DNA of 64,000 nucleotides from Sphaerisporangium album. GTDB taxonomy: Bacteria; Actinomycetota; Actinomycetes; Streptosporangiales; Streptosporangiaceae. A program made the translations under genes and the position numbers. The notes under the pieces are model-generated. The model searched no databases. It was not told the DNA's origin and saw only the letters and a list, made by a program, of their open reading frames with translations. The stretch lies in contig NZ_QOIL01000019.1 in NCBI RefSeq assembly GCF_003323745.1, positions 121,906-185,905 on the forward strand. Direction: 5' to 3'. Shown here one piece after another: positions 35,334 to 48,600 of this stretch; the first letter of the stretch is position 1, and every line of letters starts with the position of its first letter.

Positions 35334-35659
35334 TCAGTGGCCGGCCTCCGGGCGGCCCGGGGCCAGGAAGGTGACTCGTTCGGCGCTTTCGATCATCTGG
35401 AGGGCGAAGGCCCCGGGCCGAGGGACGGCACGCCCAGGGCGGTGGCCATCCGGGTGGCCAGATCGGTGATCGGGACTCTGCGGTCGGGGCCGATCGTTCC
35501 GGCGAGGGGGTCGGGCAGACCGCGGAGGGCCTTGGTGAAGGTCCCGCCGGACCCTTCCGGGATCTCGACGGCGAAGTGCAGGGTCTCCGGCCGCTGGTGC
35601 AGGTCCAACCGGGCCGGCGCGCCCTCGCCCCGGCCGAAGAGCGATCGCATTGACGGCAT
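35334..35659 (-). CDS. Small hypothetical protein, possibly frameshifted
   Basis: ATG 35659 (AGGACGG upstream) opens a frame MPSMRSLFGRGEGAPARLDL that continues with LHFAVEIPEGSGGTFTKAL and ITDLATRMATALGVPSLGPG, then stops at 35393. Near 35410, in a G/C run, an adjacent frame continues convincingly as AFALQMIESAERVTFLAPGR to a stop at 35336-35334. The gene may therefore be a 108-residue protein broken by one base, or a sequencing error may be present. No family is recognised. Confidence 0.5.
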
Positions 35660-37808
<2,149 letters not shown>

Positions 37809-37974
37809 GGTGACAAGTCACATCTGTGGCGGGCCCTGAACGTTCCACGCCCACGACATGCCGGTGACTGTGAACGCCGAACGAGGCCGGACTGTACGGG
37901 AAAGCGCGGCTCGATCGCCTTTTCACCATGAAGGAACCGCCCTGGGGCGGCGTGATTGTGCCGTCGTACATGGC

Positions 37975-38085
37975 TCAGGGGGAGCGGAAGAAGATGCGTT
38001 GCTGGATTTCCCTGCGGTAGTCCTCCAGCGTGTTGTCGATGTGGATGGCCGCGGCCTGGGCCGCGGCCTCCGGGTCAGGCAAGTC
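37975..38085 (-). pseudogene. Relic of a GntR/FadR-type regulator (C-terminus)
   Basis: On the minus strand the sequence PDPEAAAQAAAIHIDNTLED leads to YRREIQQRIFFRSP and TGA at 37977-37975. This is the end of an FCD ligand-binding domain of FadR-type regulators. No DNA-binding domain or start is present. It sits in a stretch of gene fragments between two glycosidase genes. Confidence 0.65.
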
Positions 38086-38166
38086 CGGCGGGCTTCGCGA
38101 ATGAGTACCACACATCCGCGGATCACGACTCCATGATCGGTCGGCCGCTGGATCGCAGCCATTTGA

Positions 38167-40149
<1,983 letters not shown>

Positions 40150-40212
40150 CGTGTTCCCCCACCAAGAGATGCGATGCCGTCGCGCCACGGCGCCACGATC
40201 GGAAGGACTACC

Positions 40213-41958
40213 ATGCTGCGACATCTGACCCCCGCCACGGGGCGCGACGGGAAGAGATCGATCCTGCGACGCCTGTCGCTGGCCATGGCGACGTTCGCCG
40301 CCGCCACCATGATCCCCGGCTTCGCCGCCGCCCCCGCCGAAGCCGCCGCCTTCAAGGTGCTCGTCTTCTCCAAGACGGCCGGGTTCCGGCACGACTCCAT
40401 CCCCGCCGGCATCCAGGCGATCCGCGATCTCGGCGCGGCCAACGACTTCACCGTGGACGCCACCGAGGATTCCAACGCGTTCACCGCCGGCAACCTCGCG
40501 CAGTACAAGGCCGTCGTGTTCCTCAGCACCACCGGGGACGTGCTGAACGACACCCAGCAGAACGCCTTCCAGGCGTACGTCGACGGCGGGGGCGGCTACG
40601 TCGGCGTGCACTCCGCCGCCGACACCGAGTACAGCTGGCCCTACTACGGCCAGCTCGTCGGAGCGTGGTTCAACAGCCATCCCGCGATCCAGCAGGCCAC
40701 CGTACGCACCGAGGACCGGGCGCACGCCGCCACGGCCCACCTGGGGGCGAACTGGACCCGGACCGACGAGTGGTACAACTACCGCACCAACCCGCGCTCG
40801 GCCGTGCACGTGCTGCAGAACCTGAACGAGGGCAGCTACAGCGGCGGCTCCATGGGCGGCGACCACCCCATCACCTGGTGCCACCCGCAGTCGTCCGGCC
40901 GCTCGTTCTACACCGGCATGGGACACACGATCGAGTCCTACGCCGACGGCAACTTCCGCACCCTGCTGCTCGGCGGCATCCGCTACGCGTCCAAGGCCGT
41001 CAACGCGGACTGCCGTCCCGAGACCGGGTACACCGCCCTGTACAACGGCTCCACCACCGGCTGGTCGCAGGCCGGTCCGGGGTCCTTCACCAACAGCGAC
41101 GCCACGCTGACCTCCCAGGGCGGCCTGGGCATGCTGTGGTACAACGCCAAGGAGTACCGCTCCTACTCGCTCAAACTCGACTGGAGGCTGACCGGCGACT
41201 CCAACTCCGGGGTGATCGTCGGATTCCCGGCCACCAGCGACCCGAACGCGGCCATGAACACCGGCTACGAGGTCCAGATCGACGCCACCGACACCGCGGA
41301 CAAGACGACGGGCGCGATCTACGGGTTCAAGGCCGCCGACCTCGCCGCCCGCGACGCGGCCCTGAACCCGCCGGGACAGTGGAACACCTACGAACTGCTC
41401 GTCGAGGGGGAGCGGCTGCAGGTGTTCCTCAACGGCGTGAAGATCAACGACTTCACCAACGCCGACCCGGTCCGCTCCCTGCAGCAGGGGTACATCGGCA
41501 TCCAGAACCACGGGCCCGGCGACGTGGTGGCGTACCGCAACATCCGCGTCAAGGAGCTGGGCGGCACGACCCCGCCCAGCACGACCGCGATCAAGGGCGT
41601 GGCGTCGGGCCGGTGCCTGGACGTGAACGGCGCTTCGCAGGCCAACGGCGCCGTTACGCAGATCTGGGACTGCAACGGCCAGGCCAACCAGCAGTGGACC
41701 TCGACCGCTTCCAGCGAGCTGCGGGTGTACGGCGGCAAGTGCCTGGACGTCAACGGCGGGAGTACGGCCGACGGCACTCCTGTGATCATCTGGGACTGCA
41801 ACGGCCAGAACAACCAGAAGTGGCGCCTCAACGCCGACGGCACCATCACGGCCGTCGGCGCGAACAAGTGCCTGGACGTCGGCGGCACCGCCAACGGCAC
41901 CCGGGCACAGATCTGGTCGTGCAACGGCCAGAACAACCAGAAGTGGACCCGCCCCTGA
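40213..41958 (+). CDS. Secreted ThuA / DUF1080 (3-keto-glycoside hydrolase-like) / CBM13 protein
   Basis: This 581-residue exported protein has a signal region (LSLAMATFAAATMIPGFAA), then a ThuA-like amidotransferase-fold domain at residues 50-270 (FKVLVFSKTAGFRHDSIPAG, GGGYVGVHSAADTEYSWPYY). A DUF1080 beta-jelly-roll follows at 275-450 (TALYNGSTTGWSQAGPGSF, EVQIDATDT), then CBM13 at 459-581. DUF1080 members include 3-keto-disaccharide hydrolases, so it may act on oxidised sugars made by a partner dehydrogenase. ATG 40213 has GGAAGGA upstream. It is downstream of the truncated GSDH gene and ends at a strong terminator. Confidence 0.87.
   Translation: MLRHLTPATGRDGKRSILRRLSLAMATFAAATMIPGFAAAPAEAAAFKVLVFSKTAGFRHDSIPAGIQAIRDLGAANDFTVDATEDSNAFTAGNLAQYKAVVFLSTTGDVLNDTQQNAFQAYVDGGGGYVGVHSAADTEYSWPYYGQLVGAWFNSHPAIQQATVRTEDRAHAATAHLGANWTRTDEWYNYRTNPRSAVHVLQNLNEGSYSGGSMGGDHPITWCHPQSSGRSFYTGMGHTIESYADGNFRTLLLGGIRYASKAVNADCRPETGYTALYNGSTTGWSQAGPGSFTNSDATLTSQGGLGMLWYNAKEYRSYSLKLDWRLTGDSNSGVIVGFPATSDPNAAMNTGYEVQIDATDTADKTTGAIYGFKAADLAARDAALNPPGQWNTYELLVEGERLQVFLNGVKINDFTNADPVRSLQQGYIGIQNHGPGDVVAYRNIRVKELGGTTPPSTTAIKGVASGRCLDVNGASQANGAVTQIWDCNGQANQQWTSTASSELRVYGGKCLDVNGGSTADGTPVIIWDCNGQNNQKWRLNADGTITAVGANKCLDVGGTANGTRAQIWSCNGQNNQKWTRP
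41590..41958 (+). repeat. CBM13 module DNA, copy B
   Basis: It is almost the same as copy A across about 250 bases of the first two repeats. The final repeat instead ends GQNNQKWTRP like the copy at 48230, giving a mosaic pattern. Confidence 0.8.
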
Positions 41959-41970
41959 GACGAGGTGACA

Positions 41971-42013
41971 CCGCGCGTTCGCCGGACGGCCCGCCGTTCC
42001 GGCGAACGCGCGG
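41971..42013. terminator. Terminator between the ThuA and lacI-type genes
   Basis: CCGCGCGTTCGCCGGA pairs with TCCGGCGAACGCGCGG in a perfect 16-bp stem with an 11-base loop, between convergent genes. It can serve both. Confidence 0.85.
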
Positions 42014-42019
42014 CACCCG

Positions 42020-43042
42020 TCAGTGGCGGGGGCGCGCGGGCCCGGTCGTCCCGCGCAGGGAGATCGGCGGGCTGACGAGAAGATCGCGGTACGAGGCGGC
42101 CGGATCGGCGATGCGCTCGATGAGCAGCTCGACGGCCTTCGCGCCCAGCTCGTCGGCGGGGACGTCGGCGGCGGTGAGCGGGGGGTGCAGGTTCTCGGCC
42201 AGGTAACGGCCGGCGACGCCGGCGATGGAGAAGTCGCGGGGCACCGAGAGGCCCGCCTGTTCGAGCCCCCGGTACATGCCGGGAACGGCGGCCTCGTTTA
42301 TGGTGGCGATCGCGGTCAGCGCAGGGTGTTCGACGAGGAGCCGCTCGACGCACGACACCCCGGAGGTGGCGTCGTCGGCGCAGCACGTGTGCACGCCTTC
42401 CACCTGGCGTTCGGCGATCGCGCGCAGGAAACCGGCATGGGCTCGGTGGCTGGGGCCGTATCCGGTGGCCGCCAGCTCGGCGGAGCGGTCGACCAGGGCG
42501 ATGCCGCGGTGGCCCAGGTCGGCCAGGTGGTGGACGCACCTGGCGATCAGCGTCTCGTAGTCGATGTCGACCCATGACATCTCCTCGGGGTCGCTGGTGC
42601 GGCCGATCCCGACGAACGGCAGCCCGGCCCGCCGCAGGCTGGTGACGCGGTCGTCCTCCAGCCGGATCTCCATCAGGATGACGCCGTCCACGCGCCTGCC
42701 GCCGACCACGCGCTCGAACGAGCGGTCGTGCTCGCCGCCTGAGGACGACAACAGGACGTCCAGGTCGGCGCGTCCGGCGGCGTCGACGACGCTGGCCACG
42801 AACCCGAGCTGCATGTCGGTCAGGCGCTGGCTGGCCGGAGGGATGATCAGGCCGATGGTGCGGGTCCTGCCCTCCTTGAGGGCCCTGGCCGTGGCGTTGG
42901 GGCGGTATCCCAGCTCGTCGATGACCGCCTGGATGCGCCGCCGGGTGGTGTCCGACACCGGTCGCTTGCCGCTCAGGGCGTAGGAGACGGTGCTGCGCGA
43001 CACACCTGACCGTCTGGCGATCTCCCCGATGTTCACCGGCAC
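42020..43042 (-). CDS. LacI-family transcriptional regulator
   Basis: This 340-residue repressor has an N-terminal helix-turn-helix (IGEIARRSGVSRSTVSYALS), a hinge region near residue 55 (YRPNATARALKEGRT) and a C-terminal periplasmic-binding-like sensor domain. It is divergent from the sugar ABC transporter, which has imperfect CGAATCG/CCGATTCG sites in its promoter. It therefore probably controls the transporter and other genes with CGAATCGATTCG sites. The inducing sugar is unknown. Confidence 0.9.
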   Translation of the reverse strand: MPVNIGEIARRSGVSRSTVSYALSGKRPVSDTTRRRIQAVIDELGYRPNATARALKEGRTRTIGLIIPPASQRLTDMQLGFVASVVDAAGRADLDVLLSSSGGEHDRSFERVVGGRRVDGVILMEIRLEDDRVTSLRRAGLPFVGIGRTSDPEEMSWVDIDYETLIARCVHHLADLGHRGIALVDRSAELAATGYGPSHRAHAGFLRAIAERQVEGVHTCCADDATSGVSCVERLLVEHPALTAIATINEAAVPGMYRGLEQAGLSVPRDFSIAGVAGRYLAENLHPPLTAADVPADELGAKAVELLIERIADPAASYRDLLVSPPISLRGTTGPARPRH

Positions 43043-43078
43043 TCCTCGTCTGGTCCCGACCTACGCCCCTCATCGTAG

Positions 43079-43090
43079 GTCGAATCGGTC
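43079..43090. promoter_or_regulatory. LacI-type operator (GTCGAATCGGTC) near the regulator's own start
   Basis: This imperfect form of CGAATCGATTCG is 37 bases upstream of the regulator gene. Read on the minus strand it shares CCGATTCGAC with the site at 43169. Autoregulation is likely. Confidence 0.6.
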
Positions 43091-43135
43091 CCGTGGAGGA
43101 ACTGGTGGGGCTTCCAGGGCTTTTGGTCGCGGGCA

Positions 43136-43182
43136 TTGACGTCGGGAGTGGCCGGGCCTATCTTCGGGCGAACCGATTCGAC
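43136..43182 (+). promoter_or_regulatory. Promoter and operator of the sugar ABC transporter operon
   Basis: TTGACG (43136-43141) and TATCTT (43159-43164) are 17 bases apart, a good sigma-70-type promoter. The operator CGAACCGATTCGAC at 43169-43182 covers the expected transcription start, where a bound LacI protein would block initiation. Confidence 0.7.
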
Positions 43183-43227
43183 TTCGGATGCGAAATAGCC
43201 GCGTAACACTCAGCGGAGGTCACGATC

Positions 43228-44496
43228 ATGGGATTAGCGGCAGCGAGCCGGCGCGCGACCGGTCTGGTGTCCCTGGCGGCCCTAGGTGGCCTGGTGGCGT
43301 GCTCGTCGCCGTCCGGCGGGGGCGGCGATCCGGCGGGCGCGAGCCAAGCCTCTGGCGGGGGGACCTACACCATCTGGGATCCGTACCCCCAGCACGACAG
43401 GAGCTCCGAGTGGGTCAAGCTGCTGGAGACGTGCGGCACTCAGGCGGGCGTCACGATCGAGCGCACCGCCTACGACACGACCGACCTGACGAACAAGGCG
43501 CTGCTCGCCGCGCAGCAGGGTAACGCGCCGGACGTGCTCATCGTCGACAACCCGGTCGTGTCCACGCTGGCCGAGGCGGGGGTCCTCACGACGGCGGACG
43601 AGAACAAGCTCGACATCTCGGCCATCGCGCCGAACCTGCTGGCCGCCGGGCAGAGCCAGGGCAGGACGTACGGGGTTCCGATCGGGGCCAACACTCTGGC
43701 CCTCTACTACAACAGGGAGGTGCTCAAGAAGGCCGGGGTCGACATCGCCTCGGTCAAGGACTGGACCTCGCTGACCGCCGCGCTGCAGAAGGTGAAGGCC
43801 GCGGGCAAGAAGGGCATCACGTTCTCCGCGATCGGCACCGAGGAGGGCAGCTTCCAGTTCCTTCCCTGGTTCTGGGGATCGGGCGCCCGGCTCACCAAGC
43901 TCGACTCCCCCGAAGGGGTCTCCGCGGTGGCGCTGTGGACGGACTGGCTGAAGAAGGGCTACGCACCCAACTCGGTCATCAACAACACCCAGACCACGAG
44001 CTGGCAGGAGTTCGCCACCGGCGACTTCGCCTTCGCCGAGAACGGCACCTGGCAGCTCGCGGGCGCCAAGCAGGCCGGTTTCGACTACGGCACCATCCCG
44101 GTCCCCGGCAAGGACGGCGGGACGGCGCCGGCGCCGACGGGTGGCGAGTTCGTCGGCATTCCCGTGCAGAAGGACGTCGCGCGCTACCCGGCCTCGCAGA
44201 AGATCGTGACCTGCCTGACCAGCGGCGCCAACTCTCTGACCACGACGACCACCCTGTCGTACATCGCGCCCACCGAGCAGGTGCGGGCCGAGCAGGTGGC
44301 CCGGGATCCGGAGCTGAAGGTGTGGGTGGAGGCGGTCGAGGCCGCCAAGGGACGGACCAGTGACGACCTGGGCACCAAGTATCCGAAGATCTCCGAGCCG
44401 ATGTGGGGCGCGGTGCAGGCGGCGCTGAGCGGGTCCAAGAGCCCGCAGCAGGCGATGACCGACGCGCAGGCCGCGGCGGCGAGCGCCACGCAGTAG
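43228..44496 (+). CDS. Sugar ABC transporter substrate-binding lipoprotein
   Basis: This 422-residue lipoprotein has signal and lipobox GGLVAC with Cys25. The mature family-1 solute-binding fold shows TIWDPYPQHD, GNAPDVLIVDNPVVSTLAE and FATGDFAFAENGTWQLAGA. GGAGG lies before ATG 43228. It captures an oligosaccharide for the two permeases that follow. No ATPase gene is in the operon, so a shared MsiK-type ATPase elsewhere probably drives it, as is common in actinomycetes. Confidence 0.92.
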   Translation: MGLAAASRRATGLVSLAALGGLVACSSPSGGGGDPAGASQASGGGTYTIWDPYPQHDRSSEWVKLLETCGTQAGVTIERTAYDTTDLTNKALLAAQQGNAPDVLIVDNPVVSTLAEAGVLTTADENKLDISAIAPNLLAAGQSQGRTYGVPIGANTLALYYNREVLKKAGVDIASVKDWTSLTAALQKVKAAGKKGITFSAIGTEEGSFQFLPWFWGSGARLTKLDSPEGVSAVALWTDWLKKGYAPNSVINNTQTTSWQEFATGDFAFAENGTWQLAGAKQAGFDYGTIPVPGKDGGTAPAPTGGEFVGIPVQKDVARYPASQKIVTCLTSGANSLTTTTTLSYIAPTEQVRAEQVARDPELKVWVEAVEAAKGRTSDDLGTKYPKISEPMWGAVQAALSGSKSPQQAMTDAQAAAASATQ

Positions 44497-44515
44497 GAAC
44501 CCGGACGACGCGAGC

Positions 44516-45460
44516 ATGAATCGAGTCTCACAGGCGCCCGCCCGTGCCGCCGCCGGGGGCCGCCGGGCGGCGCCCCGTCCCCGATCCGGTCAGTGGGCGG
44601 CATGGGCCTTCCTGGCCCCGGTCGTCATCTACCTCGTGATCTTCTACGCCTATCCGTTGTACCGCAACATCGAGCTCAGCCTGCGCGACTACACGGTGCG
44701 CTCGTTCGTCCAGGGGGACGCGCCCTTCACGGGGTTCGCCAACTACGCCAAGATCCTCGGCGACGAGACGTTCGGGCCCGCCCTGTGGCACACCACAATG
44801 TTCACGATGGTGTCGCTGGTCTTCCAGTTCGTCATCGGGCTGGCCCTGGCCATGTTCTTCGTGAAGAACTTCCGGTTGTCGGCCACGTTGCGGGCGCTGT
44901 TCCTGGTGCCGTGGCTGCTCCCGCTCATCGTGTCGTCCTCGACGTGGTCGTGGATGCTCAACAGTGATTCCGGTGTGGTCAACGCCGTGCTCGGCGTGCT
45001 CGGCGTCGAACCGGTTCACTGGCTGACCTCGCCCGACTGGTCGTTGTGGTCGGTGATCATCGCCAACATCTGGATCGGCATCCCGTTCAACCTGGTGGTG
45101 CTGTACTCCGGCCTCCAGGCCATCGACCCGGTCATCTACGAGGCGGCCGAGCTCGACGGCGCGACCGGCTGGAGGCGCTTCTGGAAGGTGACCTTTCCCC
45201 TGCTGCGCCCGGTGTCGGCGATCACGGTGCTGCTGGGGCTGGTCTACACGCTGAAGGTGTTCGACATCATCTGGATCATGACCAAGGGCGGGCCGAGCGG
45301 ATCCTCGACCACGTTCGCCACCTGGTCCTACCGGCTGGGCTTCGGCAACCTGCTGCCGGCGTTCGGCCCGGGGGCGGCGGTCGGCAACCTGCTGATCGTC
45401 ACGGCGCTGATCTTCGGGCTCATCTACATCCGCGTACAGCGAAGGCGGACCCTCTCATGA
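44516..45460 (+). CDS. Sugar ABC transporter permease (MalF/UgpA type)
   Basis: This 314-residue permease has six helices and the EAA loop YEAAELDGATGWRRFWKVTF near residue 215. The first helix is FLAPVVIYLVIFYAYPLY. It is 19 bases after the binding protein and overlaps the next permease by four bases (ATGA). Confidence 0.93.
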   Translation: MNRVSQAPARAAAGGRRAAPRPRSGQWAAWAFLAPVVIYLVIFYAYPLYRNIELSLRDYTVRSFVQGDAPFTGFANYAKILGDETFGPALWHTTMFTMVSLVFQFVIGLALAMFFVKNFRLSATLRALFLVPWLLPLIVSSSTWSWMLNSDSGVVNAVLGVLGVEPVHWLTSPDWSLWSVIIANIWIGIPFNLVVLYSGLQAIDPVIYEAAELDGATGWRRFWKVTFPLLRPVSAITVLLGLVYTLKVFDIIWIMTKGGPSGSSTTFATWSYRLGFGNLLPAFGPGAAVGNLLIVTALIFGLIYIRVQRRRTLS

Positions 45461-46275
45461 GAAACACGCCCGGCCGGTGGAAGACGGCGCTCGGGCTGGT
45501 GCTGACCGGCGTGATGCTGTTCCCGGTCTACTGGATGGTCAACGTGTCGTTCACACGTGACCAGGACATGCGAAAGAGCCCTCCTTCCTGGTTCCCCGTC
45601 GACGGCACCCTGGAGGGCTACCGGGCCGTCCTCGACCAGCAGTTGCCCTACCTCGGGATCAGCGTGGTCGTGGGCCTGGGCACGGTGGCCCTCACCCTGC
45701 TGGTCGCGACGCCCGCCGCCTACTCGCTCGCGAAACTGCGTCCGCGCGGCGGCGGGCTGCTGACCTTCGTCCTGCTGATCGCGCAGATGATCCCCGGGAT
45801 CATCATGGCGATGGGCTTCTACGCCATCTTCCTCAGCACCGGGATGCTGAACACGGTGCCCGGACTCATCGTGGCCGACTCCACGCTCGCGGTGCCGTTC
45901 GCGGTGCTGATCTTCACCGCGTTCATGTCCGGGATCCCCGAAGAGCTCATGCAGGCGGCCCGGGTGGACGGCGCGGGCGCGCTGCGCACCTTCTGGTCGG
46001 TCGTGGTGCCGGTCAGCCGCAACTCCGTCATCACGGTCTCACTGTTCGCGTTCCTCTGGGCGTGGTCGGACTTCATCTTCGCCAGCACCCTCGACGGCGG
46101 AGGCCGCGGCCAGCCGATCACCCTCGGCATTTACCACTACATCGGCAACAACAACCAGCAATGGAACGCCATCATGGCCACCGCCGTGATCGCCTCCATC
46201 CCCACGGCCATCCTGCTCGTCATCGCGCAACGCTACGTGGCCGCGGGTGTCACCGCGGGCGCGGTGAAGAACTGA
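45457..46275 (+). CDS. Sugar ABC transporter permease (MalG/UgpE type)
   Basis: This 272-residue partner permease starts MRNTPGRWKTALGLVLTGVM and has the EAA loop EELMQAARVDGAGALRTFW. The ATG overlaps the previous stop. Together they form the transmembrane channel. Confidence 0.93.
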   Translation: MRNTPGRWKTALGLVLTGVMLFPVYWMVNVSFTRDQDMRKSPPSWFPVDGTLEGYRAVLDQQLPYLGISVVVGLGTVALTLLVATPAAYSLAKLRPRGGGLLTFVLLIAQMIPGIIMAMGFYAIFLSTGMLNTVPGLIVADSTLAVPFAVLIFTAFMSGIPEELMQAARVDGAGALRTFWSVVVPVSRNSVITVSLFAFLWAWSDFIFASTLDGGGRGQPITLGIYHYIGNNNQQWNAIMATAVIASIPTAILLVIAQRYVAAGVTAGAVKN

Positions 46276-46313
46276 CCGGCCGGCCCCCTCCCGGCAGAAG
46301 GGACTCCCTCCTA

Positions 46314-48041
46314 ATGACCGTCGCCGCAGGCCCGGTGTTCTCCCCGCACGAGATCCCGTTCAGCTTCCGCGGATCGTGGTTCGACTTCTCCCCGGTGATC
46401 GCCGAGAACAGTTACGCGCAGGACGTGCATCTGGTGTCGCACCAGACCGGCATGCATCCCATCCTGCGGGTGATCCCCACCGTGGAGGGCGCCCGCGCCG
46501 AGACGACCGTCACCGCCACGCCGCATCGGCTCACCTGGGCCTCCGACGTGGGCCGGATCGACCTCGCGTACGAGAACGCGGACACGGCGCGGATACGGGG
46601 CCAGGGCCTCGGCCTGCGCCTGCAAGCGGCAGACGCCGTCCTGACCCCGTTCAGCGGGCCGTACTTCTACCAGGATCCCGGTGACGGCTCGTGGGTCTTC
46701 ACCGTGTACCAGACCGGGCGCCGCTACCGCGTCACGCTTCTCGAAGGGCGGGTCGCCGAAGGACTCGGCGCGCAGGCGCTCGGTACGGCCGAGCGCGGCA
46801 TCGTGATATCCGGTGAGGAGGGAGCCTGGGAGATCGCCGTGGAGGAGTACGAGACCGCCCGTGCCCCCTACACCCGCGTGGACCGCTTCGAGCGCGTGAC
46901 CTCGGCCGCGCGGTCCGCGTTCGACGCCTTCCGCGACGCGGTGGCGCCCTGGCGCGGCGACCGGACGTCCGCCGCCGACCTGGCCGCCTACGTGCTCTGG
47001 TCGGCGACCGTGCGGCCGGCCGGGTTCGTCACCCGCCCCGCGGTGCTGATGTCCAAGCACTGGATGGACAAGGTGTGGAGCTGGGACCACTGCTTCAACG
47101 CCATCGCCCTCGCGGGCGGCCTGCCGGATCTGGCGTGGGACCAGTTCCGGCTCATGTTCGACCACCAGGACGCCGCCGGCGCGCTGCCCGACTCCGTCAC
47201 CCATTCCGAGATCCTGTACAACTTCGTCAAGCCGCCCATCCACGGCTGGGCCCTGCGGCGGTTGCGCCCGCTGCACGAACGCGAGGCGGCCGAGGTCTAC
47301 CGGCTGCTGGAGCGGTGGACATCCTTCTGGCTGGACTCCCGCCGCGTCCCCGGGCACGAGCTGGCTCACTACCAGCACGGCAACGACAGCGGCTGGGACA
47401 ACGCCACCACCTTCGACCCCGAACGGGTCGTGGAGACCGCCGACCTCGCGTCCTTCCTCGTGCTGCAGATGCGGGAGCTCGCCCGCCTGGCCGGCGAACT
47501 CGCCATGCCCGAGGACGCGGCCCGATGGTCGCGGGAGGCCGACCGCATGCGGGACGCGCTGCTCGCGCAGCTGTGGACCGGCGAGCGGTTCGCCGCCCGG
47601 GGCGCGCGGTCGGGCCGGACCTGGTCCAGCTCCAGCCTGCTCGACCTGATGCCGATCGTGCTGGGCGACGAACTCCCCGAACCGGTCGCCGCGGAGCTCG
47701 CCGCCCGCATCGAGAGGCATCTGACCGAGTACGGGCTCGCCACCGAGCTGCCCACCTCGGAGCACTACCAGGAGGACGGCTACTGGCGAGGGCCCATCTG
47801 GGCGCCCGCCACGATCCTGATCGAGGACGGCCTCCGCCGGGCGGGGTACGTCGCGTTCGCGGACGAGATCAGCGCCCGTTTCCGCGCCCTGTGCGAGAAG
47901 TCGGGGTTCGCCGAGAACTTCGACGCCCGCAGCGGCGCCGGTCTGAGAGACCGCGCCTACACCTGGACGGCCAGCGCCTACCTGATCCTCGCCGCCGCTC
48001 ACGAGCGTCGGGCGACGGCGGCGTCGACGGCTCCGGCATGA
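46314..48041 (+). CDS. Intracellular GH63/GH37-like (alpha/alpha)6-barrel glycosidase
   Basis: This 575-residue protein has no signal peptide, so it acts inside the cell on the imported sugar. A beta-rich N-domain (residues 1-200) precedes an (alpha/alpha)6 barrel. The barrel contains KVWSWDHCFNAIALAGGLPD, with the probable catalytic Asp, then GNDSGWDNATTFD and PTSEHYQEDGYWRGPIW, with a likely catalytic Glu. These patterns fit GH63-type glucosidases, trehalase-like enzymes and their relatives. The exact linkage is unknown. It is 38 bases after the second permease, in the same operon. Confidence 0.83.
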   Translation: MTVAAGPVFSPHEIPFSFRGSWFDFSPVIAENSYAQDVHLVSHQTGMHPILRVIPTVEGARAETTVTATPHRLTWASDVGRIDLAYENADTARIRGQGLGLRLQAADAVLTPFSGPYFYQDPGDGSWVFTVYQTGRRYRVTLLEGRVAEGLGAQALGTAERGIVISGEEGAWEIAVEEYETARAPYTRVDRFERVTSAARSAFDAFRDAVAPWRGDRTSAADLAAYVLWSATVRPAGFVTRPAVLMSKHWMDKVWSWDHCFNAIALAGGLPDLAWDQFRLMFDHQDAAGALPDSVTHSEILYNFVKPPIHGWALRRLRPLHEREAAEVYRLLERWTSFWLDSRRVPGHELAHYQHGNDSGWDNATTFDPERVVETADLASFLVLQMRELARLAGELAMPEDAARWSREADRMRDALLAQLWTGERFAARGARSGRTWSSSSLLDLMPIVLGDELPEPVAAELAARIERHLTEYGLATELPTSEHYQEDGYWRGPIWAPATILIEDGLRRAGYVAFADEISARFRALCEKSGFAENFDARSGAGLRDRAYTWTASAYLILAAAHERRATAASTAPA

Positions 48042-48066
48042 GAGCGCGTTTCTTCACGCCGGTCGG

Positions 48067-48078
48067 CGAATCGATTCG
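48067..48078. promoter_or_regulatory. Perfect LacI-type operator CGAATCGATTCG in a convergent region
   Basis: The site lies 26 bases after the glycosidase stop and before the terminator shared with the minus-strand GH39-like gene. No plus-strand gene starts after it. It may act in looping, or be a leftover of rearrangement. Confidence 0.55.
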
Positions 48079-48135
48079 GTACCCGCCGTCCCGGAGAGCC
48101 CGGCCAAAGCTCGGAGCGTGACCGGGTACCCGGAG

Positions 48136-48168
48136 GGGCCCGGCGGCGAAGATCTCGCCGCCGGGCCC
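48136..48168. terminator. Bidirectional terminator
   Basis: GGGCCCGGCGGCG pairs with CGCCGCCGGGCCC in a perfect 13-bp stem with a 7-base loop, between convergent genes. Confidence 0.85.
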
Positions 48169-48229
48169 TCTGCCGCGATGGGAGTGGTCCGGTCAGCGGC
48201 CCGGGAGCCGCGACGGTGTGGAGGTGGGG

Positions 48230-48600
48230 TCAGACGCGGGTCCACTTCTGGTTGTTCTGGCCGGTGCACGACCAGATCTGCACCTTGGTGCCGTTGGCGG
48301 TGCCCAGAGCGCTGACGTCCAGGCACTTGTTCGCGCCGATGGCGGTGATGGTGCCGTCGGCGTTGAGGCGCCACTTCTGGTTGTTCTGGCCGTTGCAGTC
48401 CCAGATGATCACGGGCGTGCCGTCGGCGGTGCCGCCGCCGTTGACGTCCAGGCACTTGCCGCCGTACACCCGCAGCTCACTGGAAGCGGTCGAGGTCCAC
48501 TGCTGGTTGGCCTGCCCGTTGCAGTCCCAGATCAGCACCTGCGCGCCGTTGGCCTGCGAGGCGCCGTTCACGTCCAGGCACCGGCCCGACGCCACGCCGC
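48230..48600 (-). repeat. CBM13 module DNA, copy C (minus strand)
   Basis: It is nearly identical to copies A and B over the first two repeats, in opposite orientation. The last repeat ends GQNNQKWTRV. Confidence 0.8.
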
